From assembly GCA_965198855.1 (NCBI GenBank), contig CBDAPZ010000001.1:2418001-2482000 (forward strand): DNA of 64,000 nucleotides. The letters run 5' to 3'. The stretch is from BOG-908 sp965198855. Lineage in GTDB: Bacteria; Pseudomonadota; Alphaproteobacteria; Acetobacterales; Acetobacteraceae. The notes under the pieces were generated by a model. It was not told the origin of the DNA and searched no databases. It saw only the letters and a list, made by a program, of their open reading frames with translations. A program made the translations under genes and the position numbers. Of the stretch, positions 1 to 8,923 are shown piece by piece; positions within the stretch are counted from its first letter, which is position 1, and each line of letters starts with the position of its first letter.

Positions 1-1
1 C

Positions 2-1240
2 ATGCTGATGGTGCTGCGGCCGGACCGGCAGGACGTCGCGTGTGCCATCTTCGAGAAATGGGAGCTGGATTTCGCCGTCATCGGCCATCTCACCGATACC
101 GGCCATATCGTCATCCGCCACCAGGGCCGAATCGAGGCCGACATTCCGCTCGACCCGCTGGCCGAGATGGCCCCCTCCTATCGCCGCCCCTACACCGAAC
201 CCACGCCCCCTGCCCCGCTCGGCGAGGTCGAGGATAGTGTCGGGTTGGAGACGGCGCTGCTCAAGCTGATCGCCTGCCCCGATCTTTGCTCGCGCAGTTG
301 GATCACCGACCAGTATGACAGCACCGTCGGCGGCCAGACCATCAAGCGGCCAGGTGCCGCCGATGCCGCCGTGGTGCGTATCGAGGGGTCGATCAGGGCG
401 CTCGCGCTGACCACCGATTGCACGCCACGCTATTGCCAGGCGGACCCGTATCGCGGCGGGGCGCAAGCGGTGGCCGAGGCCTGGCGCAATCTCTCCGCCG
501 TCGGTGCGCGGCCCCTGGCGGTGACCGACAACCTCAATTTCGGCAATCCGGAAAAGCCCGAGATCATGGGCCAGTTCGTGGCGAGCATCAAAGGCATGGC
601 GGCTGCCTGCATTGCACTCGATTTCCCGGTGGTGAGCGGCAATGTGAGCCTTTACAACGAGACGCAGGGCACGGGCATATTACCGACGCCGGCTATTGGC
701 GGCCTCGGGGTGCTCGATGACGGCGCGCAGGCAGTCGGCATCGCGCCGGCCCGCGGCGATACACTCGTACTCGTTGGCAGTGGACAGGGCCATCTCGGCC
801 AATCGCTATGGCTGCGCGAGATCCTGGGGCGTGAGGAAGGGGAGGCACCGGACGTCGACCTGGTTGCCGAACGGCGGCACGGTGATTTCGTGCGCGGCGC
901 CATTCTCGGCGGCGGCGTCAGCGCCTGCCACGATGTCTCCGATGGCGGCCTGCTGGTGGCCATCGCCGAAATGGTGCTGGCCGGACGAGTCGGCATCACG
1001 CTGGCCGACCGCCTCGGCGCCGCCGCTCCGTTCTGGTTCGGCGAGGACCAGGCGCGCTATGTGCTGGCCACACAGAACCCTGCCGCCCTGCTGCGCGAGG
1101 CCGCCTCCGGTGGCGTGCCAACCACCGTCATCGGCCGCGCCGAGGGCGCCGGTTTGACACTGCCTAACGGCGTGACCATATCGGCCGAGAGCCTGACGGA
1201 AGCGCACACAAGGTTCTTCCGTGACTGGATGACCGCTTAA
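2..1240 (+). CDS. purL: Phosphoribosylformylglycinamidine synthase subunit PurL, C-terminal part (5' end outside window)
   Basis: This is the C-terminal ~412 residues of the ATP-dependent FGAM synthase large subunit of purine biosynthesis. The frame is open to the left edge, so the first ATG is internal and the family's usual ~730-residue length implies roughly 320 residues are missing. Visible family signatures are DCTPRYCQADPYRGG, the NLNFGNPEKPE segment, GNVSLYNETQGTGI and the late HDVSDGGLLVA motif. The gene ends at TAA, 14 bases before bolA, so purL-bolA-grxD are probably cotranscribed, an arrangement common in alphaproteobacteria. Confidence 0.95.
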   Translation: MLMVLRPDRQDVACAIFEKWELDFAVIGHLTDTGHIVIRHQGRIEADIPLDPLAEMAPSYRRPYTEPTPPAPLGEVEDSVGLETALLKLIACPDLCSRSWITDQYDSTVGGQTIKRPGAADAAVVRIEGSIRALALTTDCTPRYCQADPYRGGAQAVAEAWRNLSAVGARPLAVTDNLNFGNPEKPEIMGQFVASIKGMAAACIALDFPVVSGNVSLYNETQGTGILPTPAIGGLGVLDDGAQAVGIAPARGDTLVLVGSGQGHLGQSLWLREILGREEGEAPDVDLVAERRHGDFVRGAILGGGVSACHDVSDGGLLVAIAEMVLAGRVGITLADRLGAAAPFWFGEDQARYVLATQNPAALLREAASGGVPTTVIGRAEGAGLTLPNGVTISAESLTEAHTRFFRDWMTA

Positions 1241-1254
1241 GGATTATACCGACC

Positions 1255-1488
1255 ATGCCGATGTCGGCCACTGAGATCGAGACCCTGATACGCGCTGCCC
1301 TGCCCGATGCGCAGGTGAGCGTTGAGGATCTCGCCGGCGACGGCGATCATTATGCAGCCCAAATCGTGAGCGAAAGCTTTAGGGGCCGCAGCCGTATCCA
1401 GCAGCATCAGATGGTGTTCCAGGCTTTAGGCGGCCGCATGGGTGGCGCCCTGCACGCACTGGCCCTCAAAACTTCCGCGCCCGAGTAG
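1255..1488 (+). CDS. BolA/IbaG family protein
   Basis: A 77-residue BolA-fold protein (75 if the ATG at 1261 is used). The family motif is the helix-turn-helix-like segment RSRIQQHQMVFQALGGRMGG, with the conserved His that helps bind a shared 2Fe-2S cluster with a monothiol glutaredoxin. It sits 15 bases ahead of a CGFS glutaredoxin, the classic BolA-Grx partnership in iron-sulfur trafficking and iron sensing. The ending LHALALKT resembles the IbaG/BolA2 type more than the stress BolA type, which is a family-level inference. Confidence 0.9.
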   Translation: MPMSATEIETLIRAALPDAQVSVEDLAGDGDHYAAQIVSESFRGRSRIQQHQMVFQALGGRMGGALHALALKTSAPE

Positions 1489-1503
1489 GAGACAGCACAG
1501 ATC

Positions 1504-1842
1504 ATGACCGACGCCACCACCACACGTATCGAGCACGAGATCACCGAAAATCCCGTGATGCTCTACATGAAGGGCAACCCGAAATTCCCGCAATGCGGGT
1601 TTTCTGCCCGCGTGGTGCAGATCCTGAACCACCTTGGGGTGCAATACGGCTCGGCCAATGTGCTCGAGGATTCGGCGCTGCGCGAGGGGATCAAGATGTT
1701 TTCCAACTGGCCGACGGTTCCGCAGCTCTATGTAAAAGGTGAGTTCGTCGGTGGTTGCGACATCATCACCGAGATGTTCCAATCCGGTGAGCTAGAAACC
1801 ATGTTCGCAGAAAAAGGCGTCGCCCATACCGCCACGGCGTAG
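1504..1842 (+). CDS. grxD: Monothiol glutaredoxin, Grx4 family
   Basis: A 112-residue monothiol glutaredoxin with the diagnostic CGFS active site (PQCGFSARVV), preceded by the family stretch VMLYMKGNPKFP. WPTVPQLYVKGEFVGGCDII gives the cis-Pro and glutathione-binding GG[C]D region. Proteins of this class carry and deliver 2Fe-2S clusters rather than acting as general reductases, and the adjacent BolA supports that role. Length and motifs are complete. Confidence 0.96.
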   Translation: MTDATTTRIEHEITENPVMLYMKGNPKFPQCGFSARVVQILNHLGVQYGSANVLEDSALREGIKMFSNWPTVPQLYVKGEFVGGCDIITEMFQSGELETMFAEKGVAHTATA

Positions 1843-1867
1843 CCAAGCATTCTCATTTCGTAATGCC

Positions 1868-1890
1868 GGGCGCTCAATCTTCGGGCGCCC
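1868..1890 (+). terminator. Possible stem-loop terminator after grxD
   Basis: GGGCGC at 1868-1873 can pair with GCGCCC at 1885-1890 around a short loop, 26 bases after the grxD stop. There is no clear T-run, so intrinsic termination is only plausible. Confidence 0.4.
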
Positions 1891-1937
1891 GTCGACTCGA
1901 CGTATCAGTGCACCAAGAGTCGTATCATTAAAATCGC

Positions 1938-2794
1938 ATGGTCCCATTAGTGGCCGCGGTTGCAGCAGGCCTTTTCTTCGCTTGGCGCGCTTGGTTCGGC
2001 ATCACCGCCCTAAGTTTTAACGACGAGACGGTCCACCTGCTGGGCGGTTGGGCGTTGAATTCCGGCGACCGGCTTTATCGCAATTTTGTCGATGTGCATG
2101 GCCCCGCCATCTTCATGCTGATGCAAGGCTATGGCGCGCTATGTGGCTGGGCACATGCGAACGGCGCACGTGGAGTCATTATTGGCCTCGCGGCCCTCTC
2201 CGCCATAGCAATCGGCACGTCGCCGGCGGTGCGAGGTCAGTCCCGGCTGTGCGCGATAGCGCTGTATCTTGGCCTGCTCGCCTCCGTTTGGCTTGTGCAG
2301 GGGCTGTATCTGGTCAGCTACTACCCGGTCTCCGGTGCGTTCGCCGTCATGGCGCTGGGCTGGTTCGTGGTTCCCGCATGCGCGGGGGCACCCATCCCGC
2401 AAGCTGCAGCGGCAGCTGCTGCCATGGCGAGTGCGTTGGTGGCATTTACATCCTTCCAGCAGGCACCTTCCGCATTACTCTTTTCCGCGGGCGGTCTGCT
2501 GGCAAGCTGGCGTAGCGGCCCCTGCCGATCGATCAGATCTATGCCTATCTTCCAATGGATGCGGATTATGCCAGGAATCCCTTCCTGGGCCAAAGCCGCG
2601 ACCTGTGCCGGATACTGGCAACATCTCCGCCGCCAGTGATCGTTTTCGACAATTGGACAGTGTGGGACCTCTACGCGCCGATCGACTATATGCCTTGTCT
2701 GTTCGAGGCTCTGAAGAGCAAGTACTTCTATCTGCCGGAGCCGCAGGAGGACGTCCTAAAACTCTTTGTGCGCTCCGACCGGCTCAAGCGCTAG
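1938..2794 (+). pseudogene. Internally deleted multi-pass membrane protein (glycosyltransferase-like)
   Basis: The N-terminal frame (1938-2639) gives a hydrophobic protein with several membrane spans and an early NDETVHLLGGWALNSGDRLYRNFVD segment typical of GT39/PMT-like polyprenol-dependent glycosyltransferases. From about 2520 the sensible reading jumps to another frame, giving LPIDQIYAYLPMDADYARN, and ends at 2794 with FDNWTVWDLYAPIDYMPC. Complete proteins of this kind are usually 450-600 residues; here the middle is missing and the two ends are joined out of frame. I read it as a deletion pseudogene. The family assignment rests on general resemblance only. Confidence 0.7.
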
Positions 2795-2843
2795 GCGGGC
2801 GCGCGACTGTCCGCAGCGCGGAGCCTATGTTAGACGCTGAAAG

Positions 2844-3479
2844 ATGAGTTTTGGCGCAGATCGTCCGCAGCGGAGAAGCTACCACCACGGCAATCTGCGC
2901 GGCGCGCTGATCGAGGCCGCCCTCGACATGATCGCCGCACGCGGCCCCAACGGTTTCACGCTCGCCGAAGTCGCACGCGCGGTGGGCGTCAGCGGTGCCG
3001 CGCCCTACCGGCATTTCCGTGACCGCAACGCCCTGATTGCGGAGATCGCGCGGCAAGGCTTTGAGCGTTTTGCCAACGAATTACGTATCGCCTGGAACGA
3101 AGGCCAACCCGATCCGCGCGCCGCGATCGAGAATTGCGCGCGGTCCTATCTCGGCTTTGCCCGTCGCGAACCCGCCGCCTATGCCGCCATGTTCGAACCG
3201 GGCTTCCCCCTGGAAGACGAACCCACCCTGCTCGCCGCCTCCGAACGCGCCTTCGGCGTGCTACGCGCCGCCGCCGAAGCCGCCACCCGCGCCATGCCCG
3301 CACAAGGCCGCCCGCCCGCGCTGATGGTGGCGCTGCATATCTGGTCAATGGCACACGGCGTCGCCTCGCTGTTCATCGAAGGCCCCAGCGGGGCACGGCG
3401 CAAACTGCCGATGTCGCCGGAAGACCTGCTGGAGGCGGGCCTGCTGATCTATTTGCAGTCGCTGGCGAAACCCCCTTGA
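2844..3479 (+). CDS. TetR/AcrR family transcriptional regulator
   Basis: A 211-residue repressor-type regulator. Residues ~14-60 form the TetR DNA-binding domain, including LIEAALDMIAARGPNGFTLA and VGVSGAAPYRHFRDRNALIAEI. The rest is an all-helical ligand/dimer domain resembling the WHG C-terminal type (MALHIWSMAHGVASLF). It starts 49 bases after the pseudogene and has no divergent partner, so its target is not evident from context. The effector is unknown. Confidence 0.9.
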   Translation: MSFGADRPQRRSYHHGNLRGALIEAALDMIAARGPNGFTLAEVARAVGVSGAAPYRHFRDRNALIAEIARQGFERFANELRIAWNEGQPDPRAAIENCARSYLGFARREPAAYAAMFEPGFPLEDEPTLLAASERAFGVLRAAAEAATRAMPAQGRPPALMVALHIWSMAHGVASLFIEGPSGARRKLPMSPEDLLEAGLLIYLQSLAKPP

Positions 3480-3539
3480 CGCCAGCGCCCGATCGTCCAT
3501 CTATGTTAATGTGTTTCACATTCACGCAGGAGAAGCGCG

Positions 3540-3911
3540 GTGCCTATCGTCGAAAAACTGGATGAGTATGGCAAAGGCGCGTGGATCGCGCTGATCGTTC
3601 TTGGGTTCTGGACCTTCTGGCCGGTCGGCCTGGCGGCCCTGATCTTCGTTGTCGGGTCAGGCCGCCTGCGCGCCTGGAAAATGGAGCAGCGCGGACGCTG
3701 GCATAATGCGCGCGGCCGTGGGTGCGGCTTTGCGTTCAACGGCCAGAGGCATTCGAGCGGCAACGCCGCATTCGACGAATACCGCGCCGATACGCTGAAG
3801 CGCCTCGAAGACGAGCAGAAGGCCTTCGTCGAATACCTGGAGAAGCTGCGCCAGGCGAAAGACAAAGAAGAATTCGATCGCTTCATGGCGGATCGGAAGA
3901 GCGTGGTTTGA
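3540..3911 (+). CDS. DUF2852 family membrane protein
   Basis: A 123-residue protein starting at GTG, chosen because AGGAG lies at 3528-3532 just upstream. The N-terminal third holds one hydrophobic segment (GAWIALIVLGFWTFWPVGLA, then ALIFVVGSG). The C-terminal half is charged and likely helical (FDEYRADTLKRLEDEQKAFV), ending in FDRFMADRK. This layout matches DUF2852, a family common in alphaproteobacteria with no established function. Confidence 0.85.
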   Translation: MPIVEKLDEYGKGAWIALIVLGFWTFWPVGLAALIFVVGSGRLRAWKMEQRGRWHNARGRGCGFAFNGQRHSSGNAAFDEYRADTLKRLEDEQKAFVEYLEKLRQAKDKEEFDRFMADRKSVV

Positions 3912-3917
3912 ACCATG

Positions 3918-3950
3918 GCTAAGCCAGGGGGGTTTCCCCCTTGGCTTAGC
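3918..3950. terminator. Palindrome between convergent genes, likely bidirectional terminator
   Basis: GCTAAGCCA at 3918-3926 pairs with TTGGCTTAGC at 3941-3950 around GGGGGGTTTCCCCC. It overlaps the stop codon of the convergent acyltransferase gene. The arms resemble those of the larger palindrome at 6601-6730, so it may belong to the same short repeat family. Confidence 0.65.
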
Positions 3951-5070
3951 GCTGGGCTGGACGCATCGCGAGGATGGGTCGTTCGAAATACCAGTAGGAC
4001 AGGTAGGACAAGCTGGCCATTGCAACGAGCGCGATTGCAAAGGTGAGTGTGGCTGGGAGATGAAGTTTTTCCCTGTAGAAACCCGCCATTTCCAGGATAT
4101 CGAGATGGATGAGGTATAGCGCGTAGGATTGTGCGCTGAGGGCACGTGCCATACGTGCCATCGGGCGCCAGCATCTTTCCAACAAGGCTGCATAGGGCAG
4201 GCACAGCACGCAGCCGAACGACGTCATGTCGAATACCAGCGGCTTCCACACGGCGTCGGGCATGTGCAGCATCCGCCGCGGCGCGCCGTTCCAATTCACC
4301 GCGGTACATACGAGCCCGGCTGCGAACAGGAGACCCGACCATCTTTGCACGGCGGGAACGCTGCGGAAGATGCAGGCTGTAAGCACGCCCCATGCAATTG
4401 CATCGAGCCGCAGGAACACCGCTTTGCTGGTGACTTCGTCCCAGGGAACCGATGCTGGCAGAAGCGCGCGCAAGCAGAGAGGGACAAGAATGAACGCCCC
4501 TATCGTCACTGCAAATGCCGTATCGCGCCGCAACCATCGCGCACAGGCAAACAGGATTGCCGAAAAGCCCAGATAGAACCATTCCTCGACAGCAAGCGAC
4601 CAGCTTACGTCGAACCAGCGATCCACCGGCCGCCAGGCCAGGTTTTGCGTAAGCGTCAGGTACCAGGGCAGGTCATGCCAGAGGACCGTGCGCTCCGGCT
4701 CCCAGAAATGCGGTCGCCAGACAAGGCTGAGCACAAACAGGCAAAGATAGTAGAGCGGCAAGGTGCGCAGCCAACGCCGCTGCATGAACACCTGCCAGTC
4801 GTGAAATCCCGGCCTTCGCTCGAGCAGATCGAGCAGGATGCGGCCGATCAGGAAACCACTTAGCGCGAAGAAAAACGTCACGCCGAAAAAGCCGCCCACC
4901 GCCAGCCACCACGGAAAGGCCCAGCCCTCCCACAGGCAGAACATGCTGCCGCAATGGCTGAGCAGAACCATCAGGATCGCTGCCGCCCGCAGGATATCCA
5001 GTCCGATCACATGCGGTGTCGTCCGCGACATCGACATCATTTCTCGGGACAGGGAAGGCTGCGCGGTCAT
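3946..5070 (-). CDS. Acyltransferase 3 family (OafA/YrhL-like) membrane protein
   Basis: A 374-residue integral membrane O-acyltransferase. The N-terminus has the family signature GLDILRAAAILMVLLSH with the conserved His, followed by GVTFFFALSGFLIGRIL and the QRRWLRTLPLYYL segment with the RxxR-like motif. DVSWSLAVEEWFYL is another hallmark. About ten hydrophobic segments follow. Family members transfer acetyl or similar groups onto periplasmic glycans such as exopolysaccharide or O-antigen. The substrate cannot be told here. The first ATG was used; in-frame ATGs 10-14 codons later are alternatives. Confidence 0.92.
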   Translation of the reverse strand: MTAQPSLSREMMSMSRTTPHVIGLDILRAAAILMVLLSHCGSMFCLWEGWAFPWWLAVGGFFGVTFFFALSGFLIGRILLDLLERRPGFHDWQVFMQRRWLRTLPLYYLCLFVLSLVWRPHFWEPERTVLWHDLPWYLTLTQNLAWRPVDRWFDVSWSLAVEEWFYLGFSAILFACARWLRRDTAFAVTIGAFILVPLCLRALLPASVPWDEVTSKAVFLRLDAIAWGVLTACIFRSVPAVQRWSGLLFAAGLVCTAVNWNGAPRRMLHMPDAVWKPLVFDMTSFGCVLCLPYAALLERCWRPMARMARALSAQSYALYLIHLDILEMAGFYREKLHLPATLTFAIALVAMASLSYLSYWYFERPILAMRPAQR

Positions 5071-5182
5071 GGTCCATTACGGTAAGGCCGTCATGGGGCT
5101 GTCAAGCAGCACGGCGCCGCCGCCGTTTTGAGAACCGGGGATCTCGTGCGAAATTCATGTCAAAATTCGGATCGCGCTGTCC

Positions 5183-6598
5183 ATGCAACGGAAATTTTGG
5201 AGTCTCGGCTTTCTGCTTGTCGCAGCACTCGTCGGGCCGCAGCTCGTGATGCACGTGCCGCCCGGACATGCACCTGACGAGAGAGATCACATCCTGCGCG
5301 CAGACTCCGTTCTGCATGGCATGATGATAGGCCACCGCGCACAGCAGAACGGCAACACAATCGAGGGCGTGCTCGCCGACATGGCACTCGCCCAGGTGAT
5401 CACCCTGCACCCCACGCCGCTGGTCACATCGCCGCAACCCATCAGCCCGGTGCAGAAATGGCTCGCGACCGAAGTGCCCTGGAACAGCAAGCCGTCTTTC
5501 GTCGAAGACGGTGCCCCCGCCGGCTATATGCCACTGTTCTACGTGCCGGGCGCGCTCGCGATCGGCCTCGTCCGCGCTGCAGGCCTGTCGCCCTTGGTGG
5601 CGTTTCTGGCTGTGCGAAGCTTCAACTTCTACTGCTTCCTCGCGCTCGGTGCCACAGCCCTGCACATTACCCGCCGCGGCATCGTGCTGATGTTCGCAAC
5701 CCTGCTGTTGCCCATGACGCTGAGCCTCGCTGCCTCCGCCAGTCAGGACGGGTTGCTGATTGCCACCACCACCTGCGCCATCGCCTGCCTCACGCGCGCC
5801 ATGGACCCGCCCGGGCAAACAAACACCAGGTGGCTCACCGCAGCCGCCTGTCTTCTGTCCGCGGTCGCCGCCAGCAAACCCCCATACGCGCCGCTTGCCT
5901 TGCTCCTGTTCCTGCAGCTACAGGCCAGGACGAGCACCCTCGCACGCCGGCTCGGCCTCGTCGTGCTGACGATATTACCCGCAATTGCCTGGGCCTTTCT
6001 TGAGGCGCATGCGGCCAGCGTCGTCGTCTCGCGCCCGCCTGCAGACGCCGGCCCGCTCTGGCCCGGGTCCCGCCCGGCGATCTTCAATGGGCCGGACGCG
6101 CTCGCGCAGATCCATGTCCTGGCGCACCACACCGCGCTGATTGCCCTGCTGCCCCTGCAGAACGTTGTCGACAATGCCGGCATTTTTCTACAGCAAGGCA
6201 TCGGCATCTTGGATTATCTCTGCCTCGCTTTGCCCGCCTGGCTGTATCTCGCCTGGTACGTCGGCCTGGCCTGCGCCGTCGCAGCCCATATCTGCACCAT
6301 TGCGCCGCAGGCACGGTTGACCCTTCCGGATTTTATCCTGTCAGGCACAGCCATCCTGCTGAGCGTCATCGTCATGGGCGTGGCACTCTACCTGGATTGG
6401 ACACCCGTGGGCATGCCCTGGATCGGCGGCGTACAAGGCCGCTACTTCCTGCCCCTCCTGCCCGCCCTGCCCCTATGCCTGCCGCGCTTCAACCACCCGC
6501 GCCTCGCGACCGCCCTGGCCGCTCCACCCATCCTCGCCGCCCTCCTCTCCGCCGCCGCACTCCCGGGCCTCGTGAAGGCATTCTACCCTCTGGGCTGA
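5183..6598 (+). CDS. DUF2142 family multi-pass membrane protein
   Basis: A 471-residue protein with about ten hydrophobic segments. The N-terminal part has the DUF2142 pattern: a signal-like helix, then PPGHAPDERDHILRA, with the acidic pair typical of GT-C glycosyltransferases just after the first span. LPMTLSLAASASQDGLLIAT in the middle is also characteristic of the family. DUF2142 proteins are often encoded near surface polysaccharide genes and are presumed polyprenyl-phosphate-sugar-dependent glycosyltransferases. That role is inference. It is divergent from the acyltransferase, which could act on the same glycan. Confidence 0.8.
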   Translation: MQRKFWSLGFLLVAALVGPQLVMHVPPGHAPDERDHILRADSVLHGMMIGHRAQQNGNTIEGVLADMALAQVITLHPTPLVTSPQPISPVQKWLATEVPWNSKPSFVEDGAPAGYMPLFYVPGALAIGLVRAAGLSPLVAFLAVRSFNFYCFLALGATALHITRRGIVLMFATLLLPMTLSLAASASQDGLLIATTTCAIACLTRAMDPPGQTNTRWLTAAACLLSAVAASKPPYAPLALLLFLQLQARTSTLARRLGLVVLTILPAIAWAFLEAHAASVVVSRPPADAGPLWPGSRPAIFNGPDALAQIHVLAHHTALIALLPLQNVVDNAGIFLQQGIGILDYLCLALPAWLYLAWYVGLACAVAAHICTIAPQARLTLPDFILSGTAILLSVIVMGVALYLDWTPVGMPWIGGVQGRYFLPLLPALPLCLPRFNHPRLATALAAPPILAALLSAAALPGLVKAFYPLG

Positions 6599-6600
6599 AC

Positions 6601-6730
6601 TGATGGGTGGGCGCTGAGACGACCGCTAGGCCAGGGGCTCTGCCCCATCCCTCAAGCTTGGGACCCCGCTGGCGGGAGTCCAGGGGGCAAAGCCCCTTGG
6701 CCTAGCCGTCATCTCAGCCCTCACCCATCA
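6601..6730. repeat. Large near-perfect palindrome between convergent genes
   Basis: The left arm (6601-6646) and right arm (6684-6730) are reverse complements over about 46 bases with few mismatches, including GGCTAGGCCA-type and GGGGC..GCCCC blocks. A smaller GC-rich hairpin sits in the central loop. The element starts just after the DUF2142 stop and runs into the flavin reductase stop codon. It could serve as a bidirectional terminator; its size suggests a mobile REP/MITE-like sequence. Confidence 0.75.
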
Positions 6731-7417
6731 AGTCAGCCGAGAGAGGAGATGCTTCAGGGCCGAGCGTTCGTGGGTGGTGAAACGGCTGTCCAGGCCGGCC
6801 AGGGCTGCCAGGCCGTCGGCCACTTGTCTGCCTTCGGGAGTGAGTTCGCCATGGATGGAGAGCAGGCCATGCAGTTTCAGGTCGTCGAGGCGGGCGGCGT
6901 CTTCGGCGGCTGCGATAGCGGCTGGGAACACGCCGCCGTAGCGGCCTTGGTGGTAGATCAGCGGCGGCAGGCCGGCCTGGTCGAACTCGCGGACTTCGCC
7001 GAGGAAGATTGCGTGGTCGCCACCTTCGTATTCGAGCGCGGCGCGGCAGATGAAGCGTGCAGCGAAACCTTCCAGCAATGGGACGCCGCCCGGGCCTTGG
7101 GTGAAGGGAACGTCCTTGAACTTGTCACCGTCGCGGCGGGCGAATTGGTTGGAGAGCGCCTCCTGGCTCGATGCAAGCACATGCACGGCCCACCATTCGG
7201 CCTGGCGGAACGCATCGAGGCTGGTGCTGTCGAGGCCCAGGCTGAACAGCACGAGTGGCGGATCGAGCGATACCGAGTTGAAGCTGTTGGCGGTGAGGCC
7301 GACGGGAGCGCCTCCAGAGTCCGAGGTGGTGATGATGGTCACCCCGGTGACGAAGGCGCCGAGTGCCGCACGGAAGGCGCGCGCATCGAGGGTGGCTGCC
7401 GGCGTTGGTTCGGTCAT
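6728..7417 (-). CDS. Flavin reductase family protein with C-terminal extension
   Basis: A 229-residue protein. Residues ~10-160 match the FMN-binding split-barrel flavin reductases (HpaC/NtaB-like): FRAALGAFVTGVTIITT, GLTANSFNSVSLDPPLVLFS, and GGDHAIFLGEV with the conserved G-D-H. Such enzymes supply reduced flavin to monooxygenases or act alone as NAD(P)H:flavin reductases. About 60 extra C-terminal residues follow the domain and look helical. No monooxygenase gene is adjacent, so its partner is unknown. Confidence 0.88.
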   Translation of the reverse strand: MTEPTPAATLDARAFRAALGAFVTGVTIITTSDSGGAPVGLTANSFNSVSLDPPLVLFSLGLDSTSLDAFRQAEWWAVHVLASSQEALSNQFARRDGDKFKDVPFTQGPGGVPLLEGFAARFICRAALEYEGGDHAIFLGEVREFDQAGLPPLIYHQGRYGGVFPAAIAAAEDAARLDDLKLHGLLSIHGELTPEGRQVADGLAALAGLDSRFTTHERSALKHLLSRLT

Positions 7418-7463
7418 TTGGCGCGCGCTCTTATAGTGGCGATGTCGACGAGTGCGCCCGGCT

Positions 7464-7889
7464 TCAGGCCGATTTTGCCTGCATGCGCGGTGCCGGCGGT
7501 GCAGGGATCAGCGAGGGCGCGAGCACGAAGCCCACTTCGCCGCTGATGCGTTCGGCCGCCTGCGAGATGTAGCCGCGGAAATGCGTCCATTCGGGGCTAT
7601 CGAAGCTGCGAATGTCGTAGCTGCGCTGAGCTTGTGCGGTGACGCGGAATTCCGCGAACTCGGCGCCTTCGACCGGTGGCGGTGGGCTCGGCAGCGTATC
7701 CAGCGCCTCGTCCTTCGAAACCCACATTTCCCGCACGGCGCCGGCAAGGCGCTGCACGCGGTCCATGCCTTGCTCGAAGGTGGCCGCCTTCTCGTAGCGC
7801 GAGTCCATCGGGTTCCACACTTCGAAGACGTAGTCGGCCGGCGGCGTCTGCGCCTCGAAATGCGTAATTCTTAGGGATGGCTGCGACAC
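7464..7889 (-). CDS. Hypothetical protein, 141 residues
   Basis: I do not recognise this family. The GTG at 7889 was chosen because AGGAG sits a few bases upstream on the minus strand; a longer frame starts at 8006 but has no such site. The protein is soluble-looking, with ADYVFEVWNPMDSRYEKAAT near the N-terminus, a proline-rich break (PSPPPPVEG) and WTHFRGYISQAAERISGEVG near the C-terminus. It lies 46 bases upstream of the flavin reductase on the same strand and could be cotranscribed with it. Confidence 0.6.
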   Translation of the reverse strand: MSQPSLRITHFEAQTPPADYVFEVWNPMDSRYEKAATFEQGMDRVQRLAGAVREMWVSKDEALDTLPSPPPPVEGAEFAEFRVTAQAQRSYDIRSFDSPEWTHFRGYISQAAERISGEVGFVLAPSLIPAPPAPRMQAKSA

Positions 7890-8112
7890 GTGATTCTCCT
7901 GGAGGGGACGACGCCAGGAAGCCGGCCCCTTTATTGGGCGCGGTTTTAACATGGACAGTCCTAGGGGCGGAGGATTGTTTTGCCATTGCTGCGTTGCGGT
8001 TGGCAAGGCTGCCGATCCGCCACGGCGGAACTATGGCTTGATCGAAGCGGGGGCAGGCCGCAAATGGTGCCATGCACCGACCTCAGCGGCCCGAATCCGA
8101 AAGATTGAGATC

Positions 8113-8910
8113 GTGCCGCGGCTGAGCCTTGCCGGCGCCGGGGCTTCATCCTCCGGCCTTGTTCAGACCACGCCGGGCCGATGCGCGAACCTGGATTACT
8201 GCACGATCGGCATGCAGCGCATTCTGGTCGAGGTGCCGATCGGCAAACCTTTTGTCTGTCCGGAATGTAGCGGCAAGCTGCGGCCGCCCAACGCCACCGG
8301 TCTGCGAAGGCCTTGGGTGATGCCGGCTTTGCGCCTGGTCATCCTGTGCGCCGGCGTGGGTGCGGGCATGGTGCAGGGATACACGCTCGGCCGCATGCAA
8401 CCCGCCATGAAGAAGGCGGCCGCGACCGTCTCGCAGGATACCGTGGAGAAGGTGAATACGGCGCGGGCCATGCTTGGGCTGAAGCAGTTGGCGCCGGACG
8501 CCATCAACCCGGAGGCGTCTGCGACACCTTCAACGCCGGCGCCGCCATCGGCCAAGCCTGCAGCGGCCCCGATCCTGGTGGCCGATCATCCCTATCCCCG
8601 CAAGACACGCGCGCTCGAAATCGAAGACCCGCCGGCGCATCTCGCCGACGAGCAGCGTTTCGGCCAAGTAGTGGTTGATTGCACGCTCGGCGCCGCACAG
8701 GTCAGGCCCGAATGCCGTGCAAGCGATGTGCGCGGCGCCGACGCCTTTGCGGCAAGCGCGGTGGCCTGGCTGAATGGGTTGTCCGTGCAATACGCGCACG
8801 GCGATCACGGTGGCGGGGCGGCGCTGCCGGACCATCGCTGGCGGGTGACCTTCGAGGATTACGCGGGCGCAGCGCCGCACGCAAAGCCGCCGGCACCGGC
8901 GCACAGGTGA
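8113..8910 (+). CDS. Hypothetical zinc-ribbon membrane protein with TonB-like C-terminus
   Basis: Starting at GTG 8113 the protein is ~265 residues. The N-terminus carries two cysteine pairs, CANLDYC and later CPEC, forming a likely zinc ribbon. A single hydrophobic segment follows (PALRLVILCAGVGAGMVQGY), then a Pro/Ala-rich linker. The last ~70 residues (FGQVVVDCTLGAAQVRPECR to WRVTFEDY) resemble a small TonB-type C-terminal fold, a weak impression. The longer upstream open frame to 7951 overlaps the divergent gene and looks non-coding. Function unknown. Confidence 0.55.
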   Translation: MPRLSLAGAGASSSGLVQTTPGRCANLDYCTIGMQRILVEVPIGKPFVCPECSGKLRPPNATGLRRPWVMPALRLVILCAGVGAGMVQGYTLGRMQPAMKKAAATVSQDTVEKVNTARAMLGLKQLAPDAINPEASATPSTPAPPSAKPAAAPILVADHPYPRKTRALEIEDPPAHLADEQRFGQVVVDCTLGAAQVRPECRASDVRGADAFAASAVAWLNGLSVQYAHGDHGGGAALPDHRWRVTFEDYAGAAPHAKPPAPAHR

Positions 8911-8923
8911 AAAAACCGGCTTG

